Origin: Novosphingobium sp. ZN18A2
GTDB lineage: Bacteria; Pseudomonadota; Alphaproteobacteria; Sphingomonadales; Sphingomonadaceae
Assembly (NCBI RefSeq): GCF_036784765.1
Contig: NZ_CP136651.1
Location: 2,108,001-2,172,000, forward strand
Length of the DNA stretch: 64,000 nucleotides
Reading direction: 5' to 3'
Below the pieces are notes generated by a model that ran no database searches, was not told the DNA's origin, and worked only from the letters and a program-made list of their open reading frames with translations. Made by a program: the position numbers and the translations under genes. This document shows, piece by piece, positions 26,366-34,633 of this stretch (within the stretch, counting starts at the first letter, position 1; every line of letters starts with the position of its first letter).

Positions 26366-28282
26366 ATGAAGGCAAGTGTGCTGCGCGCGGGAAGCGCCGC
26401 GCTGCTCGTCATGGCGCTGGCCGCGTGCAACCGCGACAACGCGCCCATCACGCCGAAAAGCGATGCCGGTGTGAAGCTTACCGACGTGCCCGAACGCGTC
26501 TATTGGGGCGACACGCATCTGCACACCGCGAATTCCGTCGATGCTTTCGGGTTCGGCAACAGGCTGATGCCCGAAGACGCGCTGCGCTTTGCGCGCGGCG
26601 AGGAAGTGACGTCATCCACCGGACTGAAGGCAAAGCTGGCGCGGCCGCTCGATTTCCTTGTCATCACCGATCATTCGGACGGTCTGGGGTCCACCAAGGC
26701 GCTCTACGATGCGCCGCGCTTCATGATTACCGACCCGACCTTGCGGCGCTGGTACGATCTGATGCACGAAGGCCGCGAAGGCGGGCTGAAGGCGACGGCC
26801 GAGATCATCAACGCCAAGACGCACAATACGCTTCCGCCATCGCTGACCGATCCCGCGAAGAGCGAGAAGCGCACCCGCTCGGTCTGGCGCGATCAGTTGC
26901 GCACGGTCGAACGCTATAACGAGCCGGGCAGGTTCACCGCGTTCATCGGCTTCGAATGGACGCTGATGGATGGGGGAGACAACCTGCACCGCAATGTCAT
27001 TTTCCGTGACGGGGCGGACAAGGCGGCGCAAGTCCTGCCGCTGGGCGCGCTGGGCGTGACGATCCCCGACGGACTGTGGGATTACATGGACGCCTATGAG
27101 AAGAAGACCGGCGGCAAGGTGCTGGCGATCCCGCACAATTCGAATCTGTCGAACGGGCAGATGTTCATGATGACGGAGCCCGGTGGCGGCCCGATGAGTG
27201 CAGCCTATGCCCGTCGCCGCGCGGAACACGAACCGCTGGTGGAAGTCACCCAGATCAAGGGCGACAGCGAAGCGCATCCGTTCCTTTCGCCAAACGACGA
27301 GTTTGCAGGCTTCGGCACGGCCGGTTGGGATATCGGCAACCTTGACCTGTCGGAGAAGACCACGCCCGATATGTTCGCGGGCAGTTACGTGCGCGAAGCG
27401 TTGAAGCGCGGATTGCAGATTCAGCAGCGCACTGGCGAAAATCCCTACAAGTTCGGCATGATCGGCTCCACCGACAGCCACACCGCGCTTTCCACCGCCG
27501 ATGAAGACAATTTCTTCGGCAAGCATCCCGGTGTCGAGCCCAGCGCGCAACGGGCGATGGAATCGCAAAGCCTGGGCAACAACAAGGGGCGCTTCGGCTG
27601 GAACTACCTTGCCAGCGGCTATGCGGCGGTCTGGGCGCGGGGCAACACGCGCGCGGCCATCTTTGACGCGATGAAGCGGCGCGAAGTCTATGCCAGCACC
27701 GGGCCGCGCATGGTGGTGCGCTTTTTCGGCGGCTGGGATTTCAGCGCGAACGACCTGAATGGTGACTGGGTCCACGCCGGATACCGGCGCGGGGTGCCGA
27801 TGGGCGGAACGCTTTCCGCGCGCACCAACGGCTCGCAAACCGGCAGCGCCCCGCGTTTCATCGTATCCGCCCTGAAAGACCCGATCGGCGCGAACATCGA
27901 CCGCGTGCAGGTTATCAAGGGGTGGACCGACAAGGCAGGGAAGAGCCACGAAAAGGTCTATGATGTCGTGTGGAGCGACATGGCCAAACGCAAGGCGAGC
28001 GGCGGCAAGGTTCCTGCCGTCGGCAACACGGTAAACCTGTCGAACGCGACATATGCCAACACGATTGGCGCGCCCGCGCTCGCCACGGTCTGGGCCGATC
28101 CCGACTTCGATCCGGCCCAGCGCGCGTTCTACTATGTGCGCGTCATCGAAATTCCCACGCCCAGCTGGCCCGCCTACGACGCGGTTCGATACAACCTGAA
28201 GCTGCCGCCCGAAGTGCGCATGGAGCAGCAGGAGCGCGCCTATACATCGCCCATCTGGTATAATCCGCCGGCGGCATTCTAG
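26366..28282 (+). CDS. DUF3604 (PHP-like) lipoprotein
   Basis: 638 residues. A lipoprotein signal ends at lipobox LAAC (Cys20). The DUF3604 domain resembles PHP metal hydrolases: YWGDTHLHTANS (HxH), LVITDHSDGLG, FIGFEWTLM, AIPHNSNLSNG and MIGSTDSHTALST. These would form a multi-metal phosphoesterase-like site, although no DUF3604 substrate is established. ATG 26366 lies 6 nt after GAGAGGGG; ATG 26360 abuts the purine run and is less likely. It follows crtB by 83 bp in the same direction, possibly with its own promoter. Confidence 0.9.
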   Translation: MKASVLRAGSAALLVMALAACNRDNAPITPKSDAGVKLTDVPERVYWGDTHLHTANSVDAFGFGNRLMPEDALRFARGEEVTSSTGLKAKLARPLDFLVITDHSDGLGSTKALYDAPRFMITDPTLRRWYDLMHEGREGGLKATAEIINAKTHNTLPPSLTDPAKSEKRTRSVWRDQLRTVERYNEPGRFTAFIGFEWTLMDGGDNLHRNVIFRDGADKAAQVLPLGALGVTIPDGLWDYMDAYEKKTGGKVLAIPHNSNLSNGQMFMMTEPGGGPMSAAYARRRAEHEPLVEVTQIKGDSEAHPFLSPNDEFAGFGTAGWDIGNLDLSEKTTPDMFAGSYVREALKRGLQIQQRTGENPYKFGMIGSTDSHTALSTADEDNFFGKHPGVEPSAQRAMESQSLGNNKGRFGWNYLASGYAAVWARGNTRAAIFDAMKRREVYASTGPRMVVRFFGGWDFSANDLNGDWVHAGYRRGVPMGGTLSARTNGSQTGSAPRFIVSALKDPIGANIDRVQVIKGWTDKAGKSHEKVYDVVWSDMAKRKASGGKVPAVGNTVNLSNATYANTIGAPALATVWADPDFDPAQRAFYYVRVIEIPTPSWPAYDAVRYNLKLPPEVRMEQQERAYTSPIWYNPPAAF

Positions 28283-28289
28283 GCAGTGT

Positions 28290-29915
28290 TTACCGCTGCT
28301 GCGGACCGGAAAGCGGCGGTGCCGGCGCAGCGTCAATGGCGGCAGCCGGTTGCGGTGTGGCCGCATCGCCCGGCGCGAGCGCGCGCGCGGCCTCCGCGGC
28401 GGCGCGGGGTTTCACCCGCCGCACGACATGCGGCGTCACGACGATGTAAAGCTCCGTCTTGGACCGCGTCTTGCGATCGACCCTGAACGCGCTGCCGATC
28501 AGCGGGATATCGCCCAGGAGCGGGATCTTGGATCGGCTCTGGATCACGTCTTCCTGCGTCAGCCCGCCGATCACGAAACTTTCCCCGTCGCGCACCGTAG
28601 CAGACGTTTCCGCCTCGCGCTGGCTGATCGTGGGATAGCCTTGCGAATATCCCGTCACGCTCGACACCACGCAGAACACGTGGCTCGATACCATGCCGTC
28701 ATCCGACACGCGCGGCGCGATCTGCAACGTCACGCCCACGTTCACATATTGCACCTGTTGCGAAACGCCGTTCACGCCCGAAAGGGTGATGGACGTGAGG
28801 ATCGGCAAGGCATCGCCTGTCACGATCTTGGCCGTCGATCCGCTTTGCGCGGCGATGCGCGGGCGCGAAACGATCTTGCCCTGCCCTCTCTGGACTTGCG
28901 CATAGATCGCGGCTTGCAGGGACGCGCTGTTCAGCCGCCCCTGCGCGTTGGGATAATATCCCGGCAGGATGTTCTTGCCCGTTTCGATGGATGCGACGCC
29001 GATCTGGCCGCTGGTGTTGTTGAAATCGATGCCCACGGCCTTCGCGCCGCTTTCGGTTAGCTCCACCAGTTGCGTTTCCAGGATCACCGAATCCACCGGC
29101 ACGTCGATCATCGCGATCTGCTGTTTCAACCGCGCGATCTCTTCCGCCGATCCTTTCAGCCAGACCGCGTTCAGGCGGCGGTCAATGGCAATCGCGCTGT
29201 TCACGGATTCGCCCAGCGGGTGATCGTCCATCCCGCCCCCTTGCTGCTGCGGCGTGGGCGCATAGGAATTGCCGGTCAGGCTGCTGGAACCGAAGGCAGG
29301 CTCGCTGGGATTGAACACGTCGTTGGACTTGACGGTGAGCCCGTCGGCCAGAAGGCCCACCACTTCGCTGACGTCCGCGTATTTCAGGAATACCAGTTCG
29401 TAACCGTCCTCTCCGGGCGGCGGTGCGCTTGCCTGTGGAAGCGGGCCTTCACGCGCGGCGGCTTCCTGGTGCGTTTCCTTTCGCGCGCCGGTTGAAACGG
29501 TAACCTCGATCGTTGCGGGGCCGACGGATTTGGCCTTCAGCGTTGCGGCGGATGCGGTGTCGAAATGGAGGATCAGCACCGTTTCCACCTGGTCGAACCG
29601 GATCTGGTGGACCAACCCTTTAAGGCCCGGCGGAGAGACGGCGGAATTGCCGCGTGTCGCCAGTGCAAGGCCCAGCGCCGCCTTGCCGGGCTCCGTCGCG
29701 ATCACCCCGAAGCCGTTTGCCCTGGGCTGGAAGGTAAGCCGGAACACGCTTTCGTCGGGCGTTTCGCTGACAAGCATGACTTCGGTCAGCACCGCCGGCG
29801 CCGCGCCCGGCTGCGCCGCGGCGGGCACCGCACCCGCTGAAACGCCAGCGAAGACGGCGGCAAGAAATGCAAGCAGCCGCCAGAGCGCGGCGGCCTTCGT
29901 TCGGGGTAATGTCAT
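28290..29915 (-). CDS. Stand-alone secretin-family outer-membrane protein
   Basis: 541 residues with a cleavable signal peptide (FLAAVFAGVSAGAVPAAAQP). An N-terminal AMIN-like strand region (residues about 45-145) is followed by one short N-domain (LVFLKYADVSEVVGLLADGL). The C-terminal secretin domain has IVSRPRIAAQSGSTAKIVTGD and ESFVIGGLTQEDVIQSRSKIPLLGDIPLIGSAF. This is the pore domain shared by type II secretion GspD, PilQ and phage pIV. No gspC/E/F/G or pil genes adjoin it, so which machine it serves is unknown. The sedolisin gene lies immediately upstream on the same strand and could supply a substrate. Confidence 0.92.
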   Translation of the reverse strand: MTLPRTKAAALWRLLAFLAAVFAGVSAGAVPAAAQPGAAPAVLTEVMLVSETPDESVFRLTFQPRANGFGVIATEPGKAALGLALATRGNSAVSPPGLKGLVHQIRFDQVETVLILHFDTASAATLKAKSVGPATIEVTVSTGARKETHQEAAAREGPLPQASAPPPGEDGYELVFLKYADVSEVVGLLADGLTVKSNDVFNPSEPAFGSSSLTGNSYAPTPQQQGGGMDDHPLGESVNSAIAIDRRLNAVWLKGSAEEIARLKQQIAMIDVPVDSVILETQLVELTESGAKAVGIDFNNTSGQIGVASIETGKNILPGYYPNAQGRLNSASLQAAIYAQVQRGQGKIVSRPRIAAQSGSTAKIVTGDALPILTSITLSGVNGVSQQVQYVNVGVTLQIAPRVSDDGMVSSHVFCVVSSVTGYSQGYPTISQREAETSATVRDGESFVIGGLTQEDVIQSRSKIPLLGDIPLIGSAFRVDRKTRSKTELYIVVTPHVVRRVKPRAAAEAARALAPGDAATPQPAAAIDAAPAPPLSGPQQR

Positions 29916-29962
29916 CGGGTCATTGCTATGACGGGGTCAAGCCTGAGGGAAGACGCAATGAA

Positions 29963-29992
29963 GCCGTGCCGGGCGTTTCCACCCGGCACGGC
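29963..29992. terminator. Perfect hairpin between sedolisin and secretin genes
   Basis: GCCGTGCCGGG (29963-29973) pairs perfectly with CCCGGCACGGC (29982-29992), loop 8 nt. It lies 18 bp after the sedolisin stop (minus strand). The following T-run is short, so termination may be partial, leaving some read-through into the secretin gene. Confidence 0.6.
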
Positions 29993-30010
29993 GACATTTG
30001 CGCTACACCG

Positions 30011-31255
30011 TCAGAATGCGGCGCTGCCGGCGGGCGTGCCGCGCCCGGTCGGGCCGTCGTATCCGGCACCTGCGGTGCAGAAATACGTTCCGCCGCAGCT
30101 GCCGTTGTTGCCGCTGGTCACGTCGTTGAAGGCAGAGCTTGATGCGGTCCAGATCTTCTGCGCCGCGTTCGGCGATACGCCAAGCGCACCGTAGATGCCG
30201 CCGATCAGCGGAGCGGAGACGCTTGTGCCGCCAAAGACGAGCCATGCCGAACCCTTGCCGCGTCCGGTCGGGCCATAGACGGCGACGCCGGTCGACGGAT
30301 CGGCCACGGCCGAAATGTCGGTTTCCATGCGCGTGGTGCACAGCGTATCGGTCTGCCACGAAGGCTTGGCGAAAACCGCGCTGCAACCGCTGCCGGTGCC
30401 GCTCCAGACGGTTTCGGTGAAGCCGCGCGTATTGCTTGCCTTGGTCAGCGTGGTGCCGCCAATCGCGATGACACCCGGTGCCGTTGCCGGGAACTGCGCG
30501 CCATAGCCGCTGTCTCCCGCGCTGGCGGTCACCGCCACGCCCGGATGGTTGTAATACGCGGCATAGCTGGACGAGCCGCTCTCACCGCCGCCATAGCTGT
30601 TGGAAATCACCTTCGCGCCCAGCGCGGCCGCGGTGTTCACCGCCGTCGCAAGGTTGGTAAAGCTGGCGCTCGACGCCTGGACGAGCAGTATCTTGCAGTT
30701 CGGGCACATGGCGGATGCCATGTCGAGGTCAAGCGCCTGCTCTTGCGCCCAGCCGCTGTTGTAACGCGGCAGGTTGGAAGAGCCGGTCTGCCCCACCACC
30801 TTGAAGCAACCGTTCGCCGTGGTGCACGCCGGCAGACCGAACTGCGAACGATAGGTCCCAAGATCGGTTTCCGCGTTGGGATATCCATAGGCATCGACGA
30901 TGGCGATCGTGGTGGCGGAACTGCCGCTTGCGGTTACCGCATAGGCGGTGCGCAAATCGGTCGGCCCGTAACCCGCCGGGTTCGTATTCGGCCCCGGTCC
31001 CGGCCCCGGCTTGCCCTTGAACGGTTCGCCCCGCGCATCGGTGCGGATCTGCGCGTCGCAGCGCGCCATGCCCAGCGTGATCGAATGGCTGCAAACGGCC
31101 TTGTGATAGACATTGCCGCTACGCTGCACGGCGTCCGTCGCGCGCGGATTGGCGTGTGCGTTCTGCGCATAGGCAGAACCGGCGCCAAGTGCCCCCAGGC
31201 CGACGACGGCAGCGAACACCCCCAAGGCCGTCTGGCCCCATCTTGCTATCTTCAT
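30011..31255 (-). CDS. Sedolisin (S53) family secreted peptidase
   Basis: 414 residues with a signal peptide ending near AYAQ. The S53 catalytic residues are Glu172 and Asp176 in QEQALD, oxyanion Asp248 in SAGDSG, and Ser345 in GGTSVSAP. The C-terminal calcium loop is DVTSGNNG and AGYDGPTGRGTP. These are acid-active serine-carboxyl peptidases. Members usually carry a long activation domain of about 180 residues. Here only about 60 separate the signal from the catalytic part, with a Gly-Pro linker at residues 81-90. Six or more cysteines suggest a disulfide-stabilised periplasmic or extracellular enzyme. GGGG lies 9 nt upstream of ATG 31255. Confidence 0.93.
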   Translation of the reverse strand: MKIARWGQTALGVFAAVVGLGALGAGSAYAQNAHANPRATDAVQRSGNVYHKAVCSHSITLGMARCDAQIRTDARGEPFKGKPGPGPGPNTNPAGYGPTDLRTAYAVTASGSSATTIAIVDAYGYPNAETDLGTYRSQFGLPACTTANGCFKVVGQTGSSNLPRYNSGWAQEQALDLDMASAMCPNCKILLVQASSASFTNLATAVNTAAALGAKVISNSYGGGESGSSSYAAYYNHPGVAVTASAGDSGYGAQFPATAPGVIAIGGTTLTKASNTRGFTETVWSGTGSGCSAVFAKPSWQTDTLCTTRMETDISAVADPSTGVAVYGPTGRGKGSAWLVFGGTSVSAPLIGGIYGALGVSPNAAQKIWTASSSAFNDVTSGNNGSCGGTYFCTAGAGYDGPTGRGTPAGSAAF

Positions 31256-31707
31256 GCGTTGTACCCCTGTTCAAGGTTGCACCGTGTGCCGGTGCATAAG
31301 CAGATGCTGACGCATGGCCGCCCGTTTACAACGCTGTGAAACTTCGGTTCGTCGCAATTACAAAACGTTTCACAGTTAGGTTCATTTACAACATTACATA
31401 GCAGTAATGTTTCATCCATCTATTCTTCATATTGACGGTTTGTGGACTTGATGAACCTCACGAAGCGCAAATAATGCGCCTGCCGCACGACCGGCCGTTA
31501 CGTGGCGAATTCGATGGTAAACCCGTGCGGTGAAATAACCGGAGAGAACCGAACAATCGGTTGATTCGGTTCAATTATGTGCACAAAGCCCAATTCGGGG
31601 ATAACTACATTTCAAAAGTGCGCAATTTTCGTCGCGCAAAACGGTGCGGGTTTGCGCCTGGAAATTGCTATGGCAAATTGCCCCGCAAACGCGAGGAAGC
31701 CCCACCG
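31256..31707. promoter_or_regulatory. 452-bp regulatory region with three inverted repeats
   Basis: No gene is evident. The region is AT-richer than the flanks and lies between divergent operons. CTGTGAAAC (31334-31342) and GTTTCACAG (31367-31375) are perfect arms 33 bp apart, and TTTACAAC occurs twice (31324, 31385). AACATTAC-N6-GTAATGTT (31390-31411) is a perfect 8-6-8 operator-like site. GAACCGAA-N11-TTCGGTTC (31546-31572) lies nearer the cytochrome b gene. The first two are placed to control the sedolisin gene and the third the redox pair. Confidence 0.55.
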
Positions 31708-32529
31708 ATGACACAGCGCGCCACCGGAGAACTCGTTTACCGAACGCATTGGCCGGTCCGCCTGTGGCACTGGACCAACGCGCTGGCCGTGTTCGTGATG
31801 TTGATGAGCGGATTGATGATCTTCAACGCGCATCCGCATCTCTATTGGGGCGCGTTCGGAGCCAACCCCGATCCCGCCTGGCTGGAGATCGGCAACCGTG
31901 GGCCGCACGGCTTCCTGCGCATCGGTTCGCTCGTCATCACGACAACGGGCGTTCTGGGGTTTTCCGGCGGCAAGGCCATAGCCTTTCCCGCGCTGGTGAC
32001 GATCCCTTCCAGCTATAACCTTGCCGCCGCGCGGCAATGGCATTTCTTCTTCGCGTGGGTGCTGGTGCTGGGCGGCCTTGCCTTCTGGCTCTACGGCTTC
32101 GTCTCCCGCCATATCCAGCGCGACCTCTTGCCAACGCCCCGGCAACTGCGCGCTTCGCACCTGTGGGCCGATATAAAGGCGCACGCCCGATTGCGCTTTC
32201 CCACGGGGGACGATGCCCGGCATTACAATCCGTTGCAAAAGATCGCCTATGTCGCGGTCGTCTTCGTGCTGATCCCGCTGGTTGTCCTGACCGGGCTTAC
32301 CATGTCTCCCAACATGGACGCGGCCTGGCCCTGGCTGCTCGATATTTTCGGCGGTCGGCAATCGGCGCGATCGATCCATTTCCTTTGCGCCATGGCGCTT
32401 GCGGCATTCATCGCCATCCACCTTGTCATGGTGGTCCTGGCAGGCCCGCTAAACGAACTGCGCGCGATGGTGACAGGCTGGTATCGCCTCCCCCCGCCCC
32501 GTTCCACACAAACGGAGGACGCGGAATGA
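31708..32529 (+). CDS. Membrane cytochrome b (b561/Ni-Fe hydrogenase-type)
   Basis: 273 residues with four main membrane spans and the conserved haem-ligand histidines of this family: RTHWPVRLWHWTNALAVFVM near the N-terminus, WHFFFAWVLVLGGLAFW, YNPLQKIAYVAVVFVLIPLVVLTGL, and IHFLCAMALAAFIAIHLVMVVLAG. It should pass quinol electrons to a periplasmic partner. That partner is very likely the sulfite-oxidase-like protein encoded next, whose ATG overlaps this stop (ATGA). ATG 31708 has GAGGAAG 8 nt upstream; the frame further upstream is intergenic-like. Confidence 0.9.
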   Translation: MTQRATGELVYRTHWPVRLWHWTNALAVFVMLMSGLMIFNAHPHLYWGAFGANPDPAWLEIGNRGPHGFLRIGSLVITTTGVLGFSGGKAIAFPALVTIPSSYNLAAARQWHFFFAWVLVLGGLAFWLYGFVSRHIQRDLLPTPRQLRASHLWADIKAHARLRFPTGDDARHYNPLQKIAYVAVVFVLIPLVVLTGLTMSPNMDAAWPWLLDIFGGRQSARSIHFLCAMALAAFIAIHLVMVVLAGPLNELRAMVTGWYRLPPPRSTQTEDAE

Positions 32530-33275
32530 CGATCATCACCCGCCGCAACGCTCTGGTCGGCAGTGCGGGCCTGCTGCTTGCCGGCTGCGACAGGATCAAT
32601 GCATCGCCCACCGTGCAGACGGTGCTGGGCCTTGGCGAAAAGGCGACGATGACGGGCCAGCGCCTTGTTACCGGTCGCAACGCGCTCGCGCCCGAGTTCG
32701 CCCGCAGCGAGATGAGCCCCGTGTTCCGCACAAACGGCAACACCCTGCCTGGCTCGACCGACTACCGCGCGTTGATGGCGAACGACTTTGCCGACTGGCG
32801 GTTGATGGTGGACGGCTTCGTCGCGCGCCCGCGCACCTTCAGCCTGGCCGAACTGAAAGCCGCACCGCAGCGCACGCAGATTACCCGGCACGATTGCGTG
32901 GAAGGGTGGAGCGCGATCGGCGAATGGACCGGCGTCCCCCTTGCGTTGCTGCTGCGCGCGGCGGGCGTATCATCCAACGCGCGCTATATCGTGTTTCACT
33001 GCGCGGACGATTTTCGCGGGCACCCCTATTACGAAAGCATCGACATGGTCGACGCGTTCCACCCGCAGACGATGCTTGCCCACACCATGAACGGCCAGCC
33101 CCTAAGCATCGGGCACGGCGCCCCGCTGCGCCTGCGTGTGGAACGCCAGCTTGGTTACAAGCAGGCGAAATACGTGATGCGGATCGAGGCGCGCTCCACG
33201 CTTGACGGCCTCTATGGCGGCAAGGGCGGATACTGGGAGGATCATTCGGGCTACCAGTGGTACGCCGGGATCTAG
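32526..33275 (+). CDS. Sulfite-oxidase-like molybdopterin oxidoreductase, exported
   Basis: 249 residues with a twin-arginine signal (TRRNALVGSAGLLLAGC: Arg6-Arg7, lipobox LAGC with Cys21). It is therefore probably folded with cofactor, Tat-exported and lipid-anchored. The oxidoreductase molybdopterin domain has HDCVEGWSAIGEWTGVPL, where Cys124 would ligate molybdenum, and MLAHTMNGQPLSIGHGAPLRLRVERQLGYKQAKYV. The MsrP (YedY) and sulfite oxidase families share this motif. The substrate (sulfoxide, sulfite or other) cannot be told. Electron partner: the cytochrome b immediately upstream. Confidence 0.9.
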   Translation: MTIITRRNALVGSAGLLLAGCDRINASPTVQTVLGLGEKATMTGQRLVTGRNALAPEFARSEMSPVFRTNGNTLPGSTDYRALMANDFADWRLMVDGFVARPRTFSLAELKAAPQRTQITRHDCVEGWSAIGEWTGVPLALLLRAAGVSSNARYIVFHCADDFRGHPYYESIDMVDAFHPQTMLAHTMNGQPLSIGHGAPLRLRVERQLGYKQAKYVMRIEARSTLDGLYGGKGGYWEDHSGYQWYAGI

Positions 33276-33309
33276 GCGCGCACCATTCAGCGCGCGCCCT
33301 TCGCGAGGA

Positions 33310-34497
33310 TCAAACCCGCTCGATCACCATGGCGATGCCCTGTCCGCCGCCGATGCACATCGTGATGAGGCCATACTTGCCGCCGGTGCGCTGAAGTTCG
33401 TAAAGCGTCTTTACCGTCAGGATCGCGCCCGTGGCGCCGATCGGGTGACCGAGGGAGATGCCCGATCCGTTGACGTTGGTCTTTTCCGGATCGAAGCCGA
33501 GCTGCTTGGCAACGCCGCAAGCCTGTGCGGCGAACGCCTCGTTCGATTCGATCACGTCGATCTGGTCCAGCGTCACCCCGGCGCGTTCCAGCGCAACCGG
33601 CACCGCCTTGACCGGGCCAAGCCCCATCACGCTCGGCTCTACCCCCGCGTGGCCCCAGCCAAGCACCTTGGCGAGTGGCTTCAGCCCCTGCTCCTTCACC
33701 GCCTTGCCACTGGCGAGCACGACCGCGCCCGCACCGTCGTTGATGCCGCTGGCGTTCCCCGCGGTGACCGTGCCATCCTTTTTGAACACCGGCTTGAGGC
33801 CGGCCATCGATTCGACCGAGGCATCGGCGCGCACGTGCTCGTCCGTATCGAACGCGGTCACGCCCTTGCGGGTCTTGATCTCGACCGGAACGATCTGTTC
33901 CTTGAAGCGGCCTTCCGCGATGGCGCGGGCCGCGCGCCTGTGGCTTTCGACCGCCAGTTCGTCCTGCTCCTCGCGCGTGATCTGGCACTGCTGCGCCACG
34001 TTTTCCGCCGTCACGCCCATGTGTATGTTTTCAAACGGATCGTGCAGCGCGCCCAGCATCATGTCCTGCAAGGTCATGTCGCCCATCTTCTGGCCGGTGC
34101 GCGTTCCCTGTACGATGCGCGGCGCGTTCGACATCACTTCGGCACCACCGCCAACGGCAATGTCGCACTCGCCCAGCCTGATCGCCTGCGCGACCGAGAC
34201 GATCGCCTGCAGGCCGGAACCGCACAGGCGATTGACGTTCATCGCCACCGATTCAACCGGAACGCCCGCGTTCACCGCGGCGACACGGCTGACATAGGCA
34301 TCGGACGGCTGCGTGGGAACGACGGTGCCGATAGCCACCTGCTGCACCTTGTCCGCCGGAACGTCCGCGCGCGACAACGCTTCCTTGATGACGAGCGTGC
34401 CGAGGTCTGCCGGACGCTGTGAAGCGAGCGCGCCGCCGAACGTGCCGATGGCAGTGCGCGCACCGCCGACGATGTAGATGTCATTGAGGTCGGTCAT
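33310..34497 (-). CDS. Acetyl-CoA C-acyltransferase (thiolase)
   Basis: 395 residues, a type II biosynthetic/degradative thiolase (AtoB/PhaA-like). The acyl-accepting cysteine is in NRLCGSGLQAIVS. The second site is NVNGSGISLGHPIGATGA with the catalytic His, and the third CIGGGQGIAMVIE with the base Cys. It condenses two acetyl-CoA or cleaves 3-ketoacyl-CoA. ATG 34497 is preferred over the upstream in-frame ATG. It lies downstream of the carboxylase beta gene on the same strand, separated by REP-like repeats, so co-transcription is uncertain. Confidence 0.92.
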   Translation of the reverse strand: MTDLNDIYIVGGARTAIGTFGGALASQRPADLGTLVIKEALSRADVPADKVQQVAIGTVVPTQPSDAYVSRVAAVNAGVPVESVAMNVNRLCGSGLQAIVSVAQAIRLGECDIAVGGGAEVMSNAPRIVQGTRTGQKMGDMTLQDMMLGALHDPFENIHMGVTAENVAQQCQITREEQDELAVESHRRAARAIAEGRFKEQIVPVEIKTRKGVTAFDTDEHVRADASVESMAGLKPVFKKDGTVTAGNASGINDGAGAVVLASGKAVKEQGLKPLAKVLGWGHAGVEPSVMGLGPVKAVPVALERAGVTLDQIDVIESNEAFAAQACGVAKQLGFDPEKTNVNGSGISLGHPIGATGAILTVKTLYELQRTGGKYGLITMCIGGGQGIAMVIERV

Positions 34498-34515
34498 GAA
34501 CCTGATCCTGTATTC

Positions 34516-34626
34516 CCCCATCCGGCTTGCGGGAGGGGTCGGGGGTGGGCCGCCAATAGGCCCGGAATGTCAAAACTGCGGGATGGTCACCAGTCCACCC
34601 CTGGCCCTCCGCACGAGTGGGAGGGG
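34516..34626. repeat. Degenerate REP-like repeat, second locus
   Basis: GCGGGAGGGG followed by TCGGGGGTGGGC (about 34529-34550) is the reverse-orientation counterpart of the unit at 8729-8761. A further diverged copy lies at 34606-34626 (CCCTCCGC, ACGA, GTGGGAGGGG). It fills the gap between the thiolase and carboxylase genes. Confidence 0.65.
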
Positions 34627-34633
34627 AACACCC

